From positions 4,070,001 through 4,134,000 of the forward strand of contig NZ_CP092827.1 of NCBI RefSeq assembly GCF_022533585.1: a stretch of 64,000 nt of DNA. Direction: 5' to 3'. The DNA is from Pseudomonas sp. LS.1a. GTDB lineage: Bacteria; Pseudomonadota; Gammaproteobacteria; Pseudomonadales; Pseudomonadaceae. Below the pieces are notes generated by a model. It was not told where the DNA came from. It saw nothing but the letters and a program-made list of their open reading frames with translations, and searched no databases. A program made the position numbers and the translations under genes. Shown here piece by piece: positions 1-7,464 of the stretch (its first letter is position 1; each line of letters starts with the position of its first letter).

Positions 1-209
1 CCACCGCGCGCCGCCTGAGCGTGGCGTGGGGCGTGCACTCGGTGGTCAACGACCGCCTGCGCCAGGTGGACGAGGTGGTTTCCACCGCGCTGGAGATTGC
101 CCAGGCACAAGGTATGGCCAGCCGCGGCGACACCCTGCTGATCACCGCCGGTGTGCCTTTCGGCAAGCCAGGTTCGACTAACACGCTGCGGATCGAGACC
201 TTGATCTAA
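1..209 (+). CDS. pyk: Pyruvate kinase, C-terminal end (5' partial)
   Basis: The gene enters from the left edge and only about the last 69 codons are present. The residues (SVAWGVHSVVNDRLRQVDEV, then GDTLLITAGVPFGKPGSTN and NTLRIETL) match the C-terminal allosteric domain of pyruvate kinase, which converts phosphoenolpyruvate and ADP to pyruvate and ATP in the cytosol. The GDTLLITAGVPFGxPGxTN stretch is a family hallmark. It could be either the pykA or the pykF type; the active site lies outside the window. A REP pair follows the stop codon at once. Confidence 0.9.
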   Translation, partial: TARRLSVAWGVHSVVNDRLRQVDEVVSTALEIAQAQGMASRGDTLLITAGVPFGKPGSTNTLRIETLI

Positions 210-223
210 ATCACCGCATCTCG

Positions 224-314
224 CCTGTGGGAGCGGGCGTGCCCGCGAAGAGGCCAGCAGGGACAACGATGTTGCCTGAGCTGACGCATTCGCGGGCACG
301 CCCGCTCCCACAGG
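224..314. repeat. REP pair, inverted
   Basis: Two copies of the short palindromic repeat face each other (224-255 and 289-314). They share the core CCTGTGGGAGCGGGCGTGCC and its complement. The pair fills the gap between the pyruvate kinase and urea transporter genes. Such convergent REP pairs can fold into stable hairpins in RNA. Confidence 0.9.
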
Positions 315-396
315 GTAGGTGGTGTTGCACCCAACTGCGGAAAACCCGAGGCCCAAAGAGGCCCACCGCGCCCCATCAACCTCACTGACTGCCCCG

Positions 397-1272
397 ATGT
401 ACACCAAAAATTTCGTCAACCCGTGCCCCGACTGGGCCACGGCGTTACTCAACGGCTTCAGCCAGGTGCTGCTGCTGCGTAATCCCCTGTGCGGCCTGTG
501 CTGCCTGCTGGCCATCCTGCTGACCGCGCCCAACCTGGTCGGCGGCGCCCTGCTCGGCGCCCTGGCCGGCCTGCTCACCGCCCAGGCACGCAGCTACGAC
601 CGTGCCGACCGCCAGGCCGGGCTGTACTGCTACAACGGCGTGCTGATCGGCATCCTGATCAGCGCCGTGCTGCCCTGGTCGGCCATCCTGCCGCCACTGA
701 TCATCGCCGCCGGCGGCCTGTCCAGCATCATCACCCACCAGTGGCGCAAGCGCGGCGGCAAACTGCTGGTCGCCTACACCGCACCCTTCGTGCTGCTGGG
801 CTGGGCCACCCTGCTGATCGCCAGCCCCTCGCCCAGCGGCTTCGTCGAAGCCGACCCGCTGTATGCCCTGGCGCGTGGCGTGGGCCAGATCTTCCTGCTC
901 GACCAGCCCCTGGCCGGTTTGCTGATCATCGGCGGCATGTTCATCGCCAACCCCTATGCCGCAATGTGGGCAGTGATCGGTTCGGCCATCGGCGGCGGCG
1001 TGGCACTGCTTGCCGACCAGACGCAAGCTGCCTGGCTGGGCCTGTATGGCTTCAACGCAGCACTGGCGGCGCTGGCGTTCAGCAGGCAAGGTGAAAAGCC
1101 GTGGCTGACGCTGCTGGCCATCGCCCTGGCCCTGCTGCTGCAACCGCTGTTCAAGCTGCTACCGGTGCCCGGCCTGACCGCGCCCTTCGTCGCCGCCTGC
1201 TGGCTGATGCACTTGGGCTGCCACCTCAAACCGTTTGGCGAACGACGCAATAGCAAAGGCATCCCCAACTGA
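397..1272 (+). CDS. Urea transporter (UT/Yut family)
   Basis: This 291-residue integral membrane protein looks like the bacterial urea transporter family, which lets urea cross the inner membrane down its gradient. The sequence is almost entirely hydrophobic helices rich in Gly/Ala/Leu. It has the two-fold repeated family pattern, with LCGLCCLLAILL and GLYCYNGVLIGI in the first half and ANPYAAMWAVIGSAIGGG and GLYGFNAALAALAF in the second. The ATG at 397 is chosen because the GTG further upstream (319) abuts the REP element and would add a polar, non-family extension. No urease genes are nearby, so the source or fate of urea is not shown by context. Confidence 0.85.
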   Translation: MYTKNFVNPCPDWATALLNGFSQVLLLRNPLCGLCCLLAILLTAPNLVGGALLGALAGLLTAQARSYDRADRQAGLYCYNGVLIGILISAVLPWSAILPPLIIAAGGLSSIITHQWRKRGGKLLVAYTAPFVLLGWATLLIASPSPSGFVEADPLYALARGVGQIFLLDQPLAGLLIIGGMFIANPYAAMWAVIGSAIGGGVALLADQTQAAWLGLYGFNAALAALAFSRQGEKPWLTLLAIALALLLQPLFKLLPVPGLTAPFVAACWLMHLGCHLKPFGERRNSKGIPN

Positions 1273-1287
1273 ACATTATGCTGGCTG

Positions 1288-2058
1288 CTAGCTAAGAGGT
1301 GGTGTCCCGGGGCGCCCCTTGCGGATGGCAGCTGCCAGCCCAGGCATGGTCAGGTCTTGTTTCGAGTAATCAGTCATGCCTGAGCTGTTAATGAAAATCA
1401 CGTTGGAGCCAGGTTTCACTTGGCCATTTTTCCGTAGTGCTATGTGAGTGGGATTGACGTCCAGCAGAGTGAATCCCTGATTGATTAATTCTTCGGTGGG
1501 TACCAATGGTTTCGTACCAACATCGTCAGCAAGAACAAAATTCTCACTGATGAACAGGCTTCGATCCTTATCTACATAGAATTGTCCACTGAGCTCTGCA
1601 TCCGGATCCGGACGATCCCAAGTAATCCCATTCACCGACTTTGCCCTAAACGGCTGGATGCGTTTGCCTTCAGGGGCTGCCGGGTTATAGGAAAAACCCT
1701 GAACTCGAAACTTCGTGTTGTTGATTTTTTTAAAAACCGGTTCGAAAGCCGTCCAGTTCTTGGCAAATCGGTTGCTACCTTTGGGATCAATGAAATTGAC
1801 CGGATCGCCTCCACAATATGCATAAGCATTTACCCCTCCGGCCTTGAAAGGGCTCAATACATCCGGACTGCAGAAACGCATCAGAACCGGGCTGTATATT
1901 CGATTCCCGTTCCCTAGCAGATACCCCTGCACTACGCAATCCAGTAACTGCCCGTTGTAACCCAGTCGATGACCACGTATGCCTTTACCCAAGTAGCCAT
2001 AGACTGAATAGGCTGATGACTTGATTGTCCTTTGGGCCGAGCCGGTCCTATCATTCAT
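1288..2058 (-). CDS. Orphan Rhs-repeat-associated core (tip) protein
   Basis: This 256-residue protein carries the Rhs-associated core motif around residues 20-90 (GYNGQLLDCVVQGYLLGNG, NRIYSPVLMRFCSPDVLSPF, AYAYCGGDPVNFIDPKG). An unrecognised C-terminal region of about 160 residues follows. Full Rhs proteins are 1000-1500 residues and deliver a variable C-terminal toxin; here only the tip exists, with none of the YD-repeat shell. The ATG at 2058 is preferred over the GTG at 2082 because GGAG lies 6 bases before it. Base composition is clearly less GC-rich than the neighbours, suggesting acquisition. No immunity-like gene is visible beside it. Whether it is a functional small Rhs toxin or a remnant is undetermined. 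Confidence 0.75.
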   Translation of the reverse strand: MNDRTGSAQRTIKSSAYSVYGYLGKGIRGHRLGYNGQLLDCVVQGYLLGNGNRIYSPVLMRFCSPDVLSPFKAGGVNAYAYCGGDPVNFIDPKGSNRFAKNWTAFEPVFKKINNTKFRVQGFSYNPAAPEGKRIQPFRAKSVNGITWDRPDPDAELSGQFYVDKDRSLFISENFVLADDVGTKPLVPTEELINQGFTLLDVNPTHIALRKNGQVKPGSNVIFINSSGMTDYSKQDLTMPGLAAAIRKGRPGTPPLS

Positions 2059-2219
2059 TCCCTTCTCCAAAAGCGGCGCCACCTATACGCTTATGCTGTA
2101 TCGCAGGGCAGATAAACGAAACTGGCATTTCTACCAGGTTGGCTCCGATCTTCGTTACGTTGCTAGCCTAGGCAAAGACCTTCTAGGCTTGACTTTCACG
2201 CCACCGGAATCTTCTTCAC

Positions 2220-3041
2220 ATGCCCACCCCGCAATCCCTGCGCGAACGCCTCTACATCATGGTCTTCCAGACCGACACCGTAGCCGGCCGCCGCTTCGAC
2301 AAGATCCTCCTGCTGATCATCCTGGCCAGCCTGGTCACCGTCATCCTCGACAGCATCGACGAAGTGCATCAGGGCTATGCCGGCCTGCTGGCCGGCATCG
2401 AGTGGGGCTTTACCGCTATCTTCCTGGCCGAGTACCTCACCCGCCTGTACTGCTCGCCCAAACCGCTGCGCTATGCCTTCAGCTTTTATGGCCTGGTGGA
2501 TTTGCTGGCGATCCTGCCGGGGATCATCGCGCTGTACTACAGCGACGCCCAGTACCTGCTGATCATCCGCGTGATACGGATGCTGCGGATTTTCCGTGTG
2601 CTCAAGCTCAGCCCGTACCTCAAGCAGGCCCATTACCTGATGGAGGCACTGCGCGGCAGCAAGCAGAAGATCATCGTGTTCCTGGTGACGGTATCGACCC
2701 TGGTGACGGTGTTCGGCACCTTGATGTATGTGATCGAGGGGCCTGAGCATGGCTTTACCAGCATCCCCAAGGGCATCTACTGGGCCATCGTTACCCTCAC
2801 CACCGTGGGCTTTGGCGACATCGTGCCGAAGACACCGCTGGGGCAGGTGCTGTCATCGCTGGTGATGATTACCGGTTATTCGATCATTGCCGTGCCAACC
2901 GGGATCTTTACCGCCGAGCTGGCCAACGCCATGCGCGGGGAGCAGCTGCAGCATGATTGCCCGACATGCAGCAAGAAGAACCATGAGCATGGCGCGGCGT
3001 TCTGTTCCCGATGTGGGAATGTGCTGTTTCCCAAGCAATGA
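2220..3041 (+). CDS. Voltage-gated potassium channel-like ion transporter with C-terminal zinc ribbon
   Basis: This 273-residue protein has six membrane segments in the order of a Kv-type channel subunit. S1-S3 lie within residues 28-110, and S4 is arginine-rich (RVIRMLRIFRVLK, 117-129). The pore loop carries the K+ selectivity filter TVGFGD at 195-200, followed by S6. The protein would form a tetrameric inner-membrane K+ channel. After S6 it carries a cytoplasmic four-cysteine motif (CPTC...CSRC, about residues 248-267) that looks like a zinc ribbon rather than the usual RCK domain. It is convergent with no gene and is followed by a REP pair. Family confidence is high; ion and gating are inferred. 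Confidence 0.88.
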   Translation: MPTPQSLRERLYIMVFQTDTVAGRRFDKILLLIILASLVTVILDSIDEVHQGYAGLLAGIEWGFTAIFLAEYLTRLYCSPKPLRYAFSFYGLVDLLAILPGIIALYYSDAQYLLIIRVIRMLRIFRVLKLSPYLKQAHYLMEALRGSKQKIIVFLVTVSTLVTVFGTLMYVIEGPEHGFTSIPKGIYWAIVTLTTVGFGDIVPKTPLGQVLSSLVMITGYSIIAVPTGIFTAELANAMRGEQLQHDCPTCSKKNHEHGAAFCSRCGNVLFPKQ

Positions 3042-3052
3042 TGTTGCCCGGA

Positions 3053-3133
3053 CCGGCCCTTTCACGGGTAAACCCGCTCCCACAGGTGGTGTGCGGTCCC
3101 TGTGGGAGCGGGTTCACCCGCGAAGAAGCCGGC
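3053..3133. repeat. REP pair, inverted
   Basis: Two oppositely oriented copies (3053-3086 and 3099-3133) share the core CGGGTAAACCCGCTCCCACA or its complement. They lie between the ion channel gene and the sulfate-binding protein gene and could act as a transcript-stabilising or terminating hairpin. Confidence 0.9.
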
Positions 3134-3240
3134 ACTGGCAGTGGCATAACCAAAGTGTTTTTTGTTCTTTAAACCCTACAAACCCACCCGCTATAGTCGC
3201 AGGCAAACTGCCAACACCTTCTCGATAACAAGGAAGCAAC

Positions 3241-4242
3241 GTGAAAAAACTCTTCACCGCCTCGCTGCTCGCCGCAGGCCTTGCCCTGGGCAATTTCGCC
3301 CAGGCTGCCCCCACCCTGCTGAACGTGTCCTACGACGTGATGCGCGACTTCTACAAGGACTACAACCCGGCCTTCCAGAAACACTGGGAAGCCGAGCACA
3401 ACGAGAAGGTCAACGTGCAGATGTCCTTCGGCGGTTCGAGCAAACAGGCGCGAGCGGTGATCGATGGCCTGCCGGCCGATGTCATCACCATGAACATGGC
3501 CACCGACATCAACGCCCTGGCCGACAACGGCAAGCTGGTGCCGGACAACTGGGTAAGCCGCCTGCCGAACAACAGCGCGCCGTTCACCTCGGCCACTGTG
3601 TTCATCGTGCGCAAGGGTAACCCCAAGGCGCTGAAAGACTGGCCCGATCTGCTCAAGGATGGCGTACAGGTGATCGTGCCCAACCCCAAGACCTCGGGTA
3701 ACGGCCGCTACACCTACCTGTCGGCCTGGGGCTATGTGCTCAAGCAAGGCGGTGATGAAAACAAGGCCAAGGACTTCGTCGGCAAGCTGTTCAAGCAGGC
3801 GCCGGTGCTGGACACTGGTGGCCGTGCCGCCACCACTACGTTCATGACCAACCAGATCGGCGACGTGCTGGTGACCTTCGAGAACGAAGCCGAGATGATC
3901 GCCCGCGAGTTTGGCCGCGACCAGTTCGAAGTGGTCTACCCGAGCGTTTCCGCCGAAGCCGAACCGCCGGTCAGCGTGGTCGACAAGGTGGTGGCGAAGA
4001 AAGGCACCCAGGCCGCGGCCGAGGAATACCTGAAGTACCTGTGGTCGCCAGCCGCCCAGGAAATCGCCGCACAGAACTACCTGCGCCCGCGTGATGCGAC
4101 GGTACTGGCCAAGTACACCGACCGCTTCCCGAAAGTGGACTTCCTGTCGGTGGAGAAGACCTTTGGTGACTGGCGCACCGTGCAGAAGACCCACTTCAAT
4201 GATGGTGGGGTGTTTGACCAGATCTACACCAACAATCAGTAA
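3241..4242 (+). CDS. sbp: Periplasmic sulfate-binding protein (ABC transporter)
   Basis: This 333-residue protein has a Sec signal peptide (MKKLFTASLLAAGLALGNFAQA, cleavage near residue 22). The mature part is a sulfate/thiosulfate-binding protein with the family segments LLNVSYDVMRDFYKDYNPAF, FGGSSKQARAVIDGLPADV, PNPKTSGNGRYTYLSAWGY and DVLVTFENEAE. It captures sulfate in the periplasm for a CysTWA-type importer. Translation starts at GTG 3241, with AAGGA 6 bases before it. No permease or ATPase genes (cysT, cysW, cysA) follow; a REP pair does. The protein must therefore work with a transporter encoded elsewhere. A TATAGT box at 3192 may be part of its promoter. Sulfate versus thiosulfate preference cannot be told. 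Confidence 0.92.
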   Translation: MKKLFTASLLAAGLALGNFAQAAPTLLNVSYDVMRDFYKDYNPAFQKHWEAEHNEKVNVQMSFGGSSKQARAVIDGLPADVITMNMATDINALADNGKLVPDNWVSRLPNNSAPFTSATVFIVRKGNPKALKDWPDLLKDGVQVIVPNPKTSGNGRYTYLSAWGYVLKQGGDENKAKDFVGKLFKQAPVLDTGGRAATTTFMTNQIGDVLVTFENEAEMIAREFGRDQFEVVYPSVSAEAEPPVSVVDKVVAKKGTQAAAEEYLKYLWSPAAQEIAAQNYLRPRDATVLAKYTDRFPKVDFLSVEKTFGDWRTVQKTHFNDGGVFDQIYTNNQ

Positions 4243-4257
4243 TTGATGTAAGCCTTA

Positions 4258-4356
4258 CCGGCCTCTTCGCGGCTAAAGCCGCTCCCACAGGTACCCCACA
4301 GCCCTCAGGTTTTGCACGGTACCGGTGGGAGCGGGCGTGCCCGCGAAGAGGCCGGC
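4258..4356. repeat. REP pair, inverted
   Basis: Copies at 4258-4292 and 4323-4356 face each other in the gap between the plus-strand sulfate-binding gene and the minus-strand methyltransferase. This convergent site is suited to a bidirectional hairpin terminator. Confidence 0.9.
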
Positions 4357-4366
4357 AAGGGCAACA

Positions 4367-5296
4367 TCAAACCTGGCGGAATACCAGGGCCTTCAAGCCG
4401 CCCGCCGGGTCCACGTCAGGAAATTCCGGCGGGTTCTCCAGCCGCTCGACGAATGCCAGCGAAGGCGCCTGCTCCGCCATTCCCTCGATCAGGAACTCCG
4501 GCCCGATGCCCGGGTCGTTCACGCACGCCAGCACCGTCCCACCCTCGCTCAACAGCTCCGGCAAGCGCCGCAGGATCTTCGCGTAATCCTGGGTCAGCAC
4601 AAAACTACCGCGCTGGAAGGTCGGCGGGTCGATGATGATCAGGTCGTAAGGCCCGTACTTGCGCACCTTGCCCCACGACTTGAACAGCTCGTGCCCCAGG
4701 TACGCCACCCGCGACGCATCGTGGCCATTCAGGCGGTGGTTGTCGCGGCCCCGGGACAACGCCGACTTGGCCATGTCCAGGTTCACCACCTGCTCGGCGC
4801 CACCGGCAATCGCCGCCACCGAGAAACCGCAGGTGTAGGCGAACAGGTTCAGCACGCGCTTGCCTGCCGCCTGCTCGCGCACCCAGCGCCGGCCATAGCG
4901 CATGTCGAGGAACAGGCCATTGTTCTGCCGCACGCCCAGGTCCAGCAGGTAGGTCAGGCCGTCCTCGACCACCTCGCGCTGCTGGCACGGCTCGCCCAGC
5001 AGCCACTGGCCCGGGCTGTCGGGCAGGTAGCGATGCTGGACAAGGATGGCCTGGCCAGCCCACTGCGGGCGCTCGGCGAGCGTGCGCAGCATGGCCTCCA
5101 GTTCGGCCAGCTGGCCTTCAGGCGGCTCGCGGAACAGGGCGACCGACAGCACCCCTTGCAACCAGTCGACAGTGACCTGCTCCAGGCCCGCCCAGCAGCG
5201 ACCACGGCCGTGGAACAGGCGGCGGGTTTCCTGCGGGGCAGGGTCGAGGGCGGCGAGCAGGTGTTGCTCCAGAGTCTGGATCGGCGAAGTCATCAT
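4367..5296 (-). CDS. Class I SAM-dependent methyltransferase (RlmI/RlmK-like, COG1092 type)
   Basis: This 309-residue cytosolic protein has a Rossmann methyltransferase domain. The SAM-binding motif VLNLFAYTCGFSVAAIAGGA lies near residues 145-165, the acidic loop VVNLDMAKSALSRGRDN follows, and the catalytic-type motif DLIIIDPPTF lies near 217-226. The NxFAYTCGFSV and DPPTF combination is typical of rRNA 5-methylcytosine/2-methylguanine methyltransferases of the RlmI/RlmK group. The N-terminal PUA domain of those enzymes is not obvious here. RNA is the likely substrate, but the exact target is unknown. Two adjacent ATG codons (5296 and 5293) are both possible starts. The gene stands alone between two REP pairs. 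Confidence 0.8.
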   Translation of the reverse strand: MMTSPIQTLEQHLLAALDPAPQETRRLFHGRGRCWAGLEQVTVDWLQGVLSVALFREPPEGQLAELEAMLRTLAERPQWAGQAILVQHRYLPDSPGQWLLGEPCQQREVVEDGLTYLLDLGVRQNNGLFLDMRYGRRWVREQAAGKRVLNLFAYTCGFSVAAIAGGAEQVVNLDMAKSALSRGRDNHRLNGHDASRVAYLGHELFKSWGKVRKYGPYDLIIIDPPTFQRGSFVLTQDYAKILRRLPELLSEGGTVLACVNDPGIGPEFLIEGMAEQAPSLAFVERLENPPEFPDVDPAGGLKALVFRQV

Positions 5297-5332
5297 GGGT
5301 CGCAGGCAGGCAAAAGCGGCATTCTACCTTGC

Positions 5333-5429
5333 GAGCCCTTTCGCGGGTAAACCCGCTCCCACAGGTACAGCACAGGCCCGAAGCATGTGCAGCACCTGTG
5401 GGAGCGGGTTTACCCGCGAAAAGGCCGGC
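5333..5429. repeat. REP pair, inverted
   Basis: Copies at 5333-5365 and 5394-5429 lie between the DMT transporter gene and the methyltransferase gene, both on the minus strand. Confidence 0.9.
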
Positions 5430-5438
5430 AAGACCACC

Positions 5439-6335
5439 TCATTCCTCGGCCACAACCCGCGCTGGCCGGAACCACCACCCCTGCTGCATCCCCGCTGCCG
5501 CCAACAGGATCAACGCCACCCCCAGCCACTGCAGCGGCGCCAGCCGGTGCCCGAACGCCACCCAGTCCACCAGAATCGCCGCAATCGGGTAAATGAACGA
5601 CAGCGCCCCGGTCAACGCCGTGGGCAGGCGCTGGATGGCGCTGTACAGCAGCACATACATCAAGCCGGTGTGCACCATGCCCAAGGTCACCAGGCTGGCC
5701 AGCGCCGGCACTTCACCCGGCAACCCGCCCAGCTTCACCCACGGAGCCAGCAACAGCACACCCGTGGCCACCTGGATCAGCGCGATCAGGTGCGGCGGCG
5801 TGCCACTCAGGCGCTTGATGATCAATGCCGCAATGGCATACAGGAAGGCCGCCCCCAGCGCCAGCGCAATGCCCAGCAAATAATCCTCACCGCCACCCTG
5901 CCCCGCACCATGGGCACTCACGATCGCCAGCATGCCGAGGAACGCCACGCTCAGCCAGGTAACCTTGGCCAAGGTGATCTTCTCGCCCAGGAACACTGCC
6001 GCCAGCCCCACCAGCATGAACGGCTGCACGTTGTACACCGCCGTGCCGATGGCAATCGACGCCCGCGAGTAGGAGGCGAACAGCAGCACCCAGTTGCCGA
6101 CGATGGCCACACCGCTGGCAATCGCCAGCAGGAATGCGGTGCGGCTGATCACGCCTGGCCGCAGGAAGCCGAACCCCGCGCAAATCGCCAGCAAGGTCAC
6201 GGCACCGAACACGCAGCGCCAGAACACCACCTCGAGCACCGGCTGGCCGGACACCAGCACGAACCAGCCGATGGTCCCGGAAATCAGCATGGCGGCAACC
6301 ATTTCCAGCGAGCCACGACGCAATGAACTGTCCAT
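5439..6335 (-). CDS. DMT-family (EamA) inner-membrane transporter
   Basis: The 298-residue protein has about ten hydrophobic segments in two EamA repeats. The first begins at MVAAMLISGTIGWFVLVSG and the second at ALGAAFLYAIAALIIKRL. The short loop after helix 3 (VFWRCVFGAVTLL) is typical of the drug/metabolite transporter superfamily, which exports amino acids and other metabolites. Start ATG 6335 is chosen because AGGAGG lies 6 bases upstream. The gene is divergent from the Lrp/AsnC-type regulator at 6470, so an amino acid or related metabolite is the likely substrate and the regulator its likely controller. That link is inference from gene order. Confidence 0.87.
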   Translation of the reverse strand: MDSSLRRGSLEMVAAMLISGTIGWFVLVSGQPVLEVVFWRCVFGAVTLLAICAGFGFLRPGVISRTAFLLAIASGVAIVGNWVLLFASYSRASIAIGTAVYNVQPFMLVGLAAVFLGEKITLAKVTWLSVAFLGMLAIVSAHGAGQGGGEDYLLGIALALGAAFLYAIAALIIKRLSGTPPHLIALIQVATGVLLLAPWVKLGGLPGEVPALASLVTLGMVHTGLMYVLLYSAIQRLPTALTGALSFIYPIAAILVDWVAFGHRLAPLQWLGVALILLAAAGMQQGWWFRPARVVAEE

Positions 6336-6433
6336 CTCACACCTCCTGTTGACGATGGACACAGTATGCAAAGGTTGCCGGCCGGCCTTCCAGCGGATAA
6401 CGAAGGAAGATCTGGGTGCTTGCCTTTACTATC

Positions 6434-6457
6434 AAGGTAAATCACGCGAATAACCTT
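6434..6457. promoter_or_regulatory. Candidate Lrp-family operator between the DMT transporter and its regulator
   Basis: An inverted repeat, AAGGT-14 bases-ACCTT, lies in the 134-base divergent gap, 12 bases upstream of the regulator start codon. Position and dyad symmetry suit an Lrp/AsnC-type dimer acting on both promoters. This is inference from sequence only. Confidence 0.4.
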
Positions 6458-6469
6458 ATCGAGGTGACC

Positions 6470-6907
6470 ATGACCGATGCCATCGACCAACTGCTGATCA
6501 ACGCGCTGATGGAAGACTCGCGCCGCTCGCTCAAGGCCCTGGCGCAAATCAGCGGGCTGTCGGCGCCCAGCGTCAGCGAACGCCTGCGCCGCCTGGAGGA
6601 GCGCGGCGTGTTGCGCGGTTACACCGTAGAGATCGACCCGCGCGCCTTTGGCTACCAGTTGCAGGCCATCGTGCGCATCCGCCCGCTACCGGGGCAGTTG
6701 CAAGAGGTGGAGCGGCAGATCATCGCCATTCCCGAATTCACCGAGTGCGACAAGGTTATTGGCGAAGACTGCTTCATTGCCCGCCTGCATGTACGCTCGA
6801 TGGAGCAACTGGACACCCTGCTCGACCGCCTCTATACGGTGGCCGAGACCAATACCGCCATCATCAAGAAGACCCCGGTGAAGCGGCGGTTGCCGCCGAT
6901 GGACTGA
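6470..6907 (+). CDS. Lrp/AsnC-family transcriptional regulator
   Basis: The 145-residue protein has an N-terminal winged helix-turn-helix (residues 1-60: DQLLINALMEDSRRSLKALA, then LSAPSVSERLRRLEERGVL, GYTVEIDP). A C-terminal RAM/AsnC ligand-binding domain follows (residues 68-140, ending VAETNTAIIKKTP). It has the usual length for the family and would bind DNA as dimers or octamers and respond to an amino acid. Start ATG 6470 is chosen because GAGGTG lies just upstream; an earlier in-frame codon would add residues outside the family. It is divergent from the DMT transporter, which it probably regulates. Confidence 0.92.
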   Translation: MTDAIDQLLINALMEDSRRSLKALAQISGLSAPSVSERLRRLEERGVLRGYTVEIDPRAFGYQLQAIVRIRPLPGQLQEVERQIIAIPEFTECDKVIGEDCFIARLHVRSMEQLDTLLDRLYTVAETNTAIIKKTPVKRRLPPMD

Positions 6908-6918
6908 GTTTCACCTGT

Positions 6919-7018
6919 GCCGGCCTCTTCGCGGGCACGCCCGCTCCCACAGGATCTCCACAGTCCAGGATGCTGTGCGGTCCCTGTGGGTGCGGGCGCG
7001 CCCGCGAAGCGGCCGGCA
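6919..7018. repeat. REP pair, inverted
   Basis: Copies at 6919-6953 and 6982-7018 lie directly after the Lrp-type regulator gene. The second copy carries a G-to-T change in the GGGAGC core (GGGTGC). Confidence 0.88.
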
Positions 7019-7039
7019 CAGGGAAAAGCTGACTAATTT

Positions 7040-7078
7040 TTGTACACAAGAATGTCACCATAGGTGCCATTCTTGTGT
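7040..7078. promoter_or_regulatory. Operator-like palindrome and 15-base hairpin upstream of the NCS1 permease
   Basis: TTGTACACAA at 7040-7049 overlaps a longer inverted repeat whose arms (7044-7058 and 7064-7078) match at 14 of 15 bases around a 5-base loop. The segment 7019-7464 holds no gene and is markedly AT-rich. The 11-mer GTACACAAGAA here (7042-7052) recurs exactly at 7327-7337. It may be a regulator-binding site or a hairpin terminator for the upstream gene. Confidence 0.45.
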
Positions 7079-7299
7079 GCACTTTTCAAAATAGCGCCCC
7101 AATACGTTACACACTTCCCACAACTAATTTTGACCAATCGATCAACTAATAAGCCCGCCAGGAATTTAAATCTGTTCACTTGGTCAACTTATATTCCATT
7201 TATTTCATTAACTTATACTTGAAATATATAGATTAGAAATTATGACCAGCTGAAAGTTGCTTTTCCCTTGGCATGGAACTCGCTTTTGTGTGTTCGTGT

Positions 7300-7337
7300 T
7301 TTGTATACAAACCAATCAAAACATAAGTACACAAGAA
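7300..7337. promoter_or_regulatory. Tandem operator-like sites upstream of the NCS1 permease
   Basis: A perfect 12-base palindrome TTTGTATACAAA (7300-7311) is followed by AAGTACACAAGAA (7325-7337). With the site at 7040 this makes three copies of a TTGTAYACAA-type element in the 446-base AT-rich gap before the permease. The pattern resembles GntR/FadR-family operators. No regulator gene is adjacent, so any regulator would act from elsewhere. Confidence 0.45.
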
Positions 7338-7464
7338 CCCGCGACGCCGACCCAACATCGGCCGCCGCGCCCCAAACCCTGAGATGCCAACGCTGCACCG
7401 ACGAGATGGCGAGCCCGTGCGCATGCCCGCTCATCGCAGTCACGTGCATCAGGAGCCCGCCGGA

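Noticed and set aside
224..314. CRISPR array from recurrent short palindromes
   Set aside because: The repeats occur as isolated inverted pairs in many gaps, not as regularly spaced direct repeats with spacers, and no cas genes are present.
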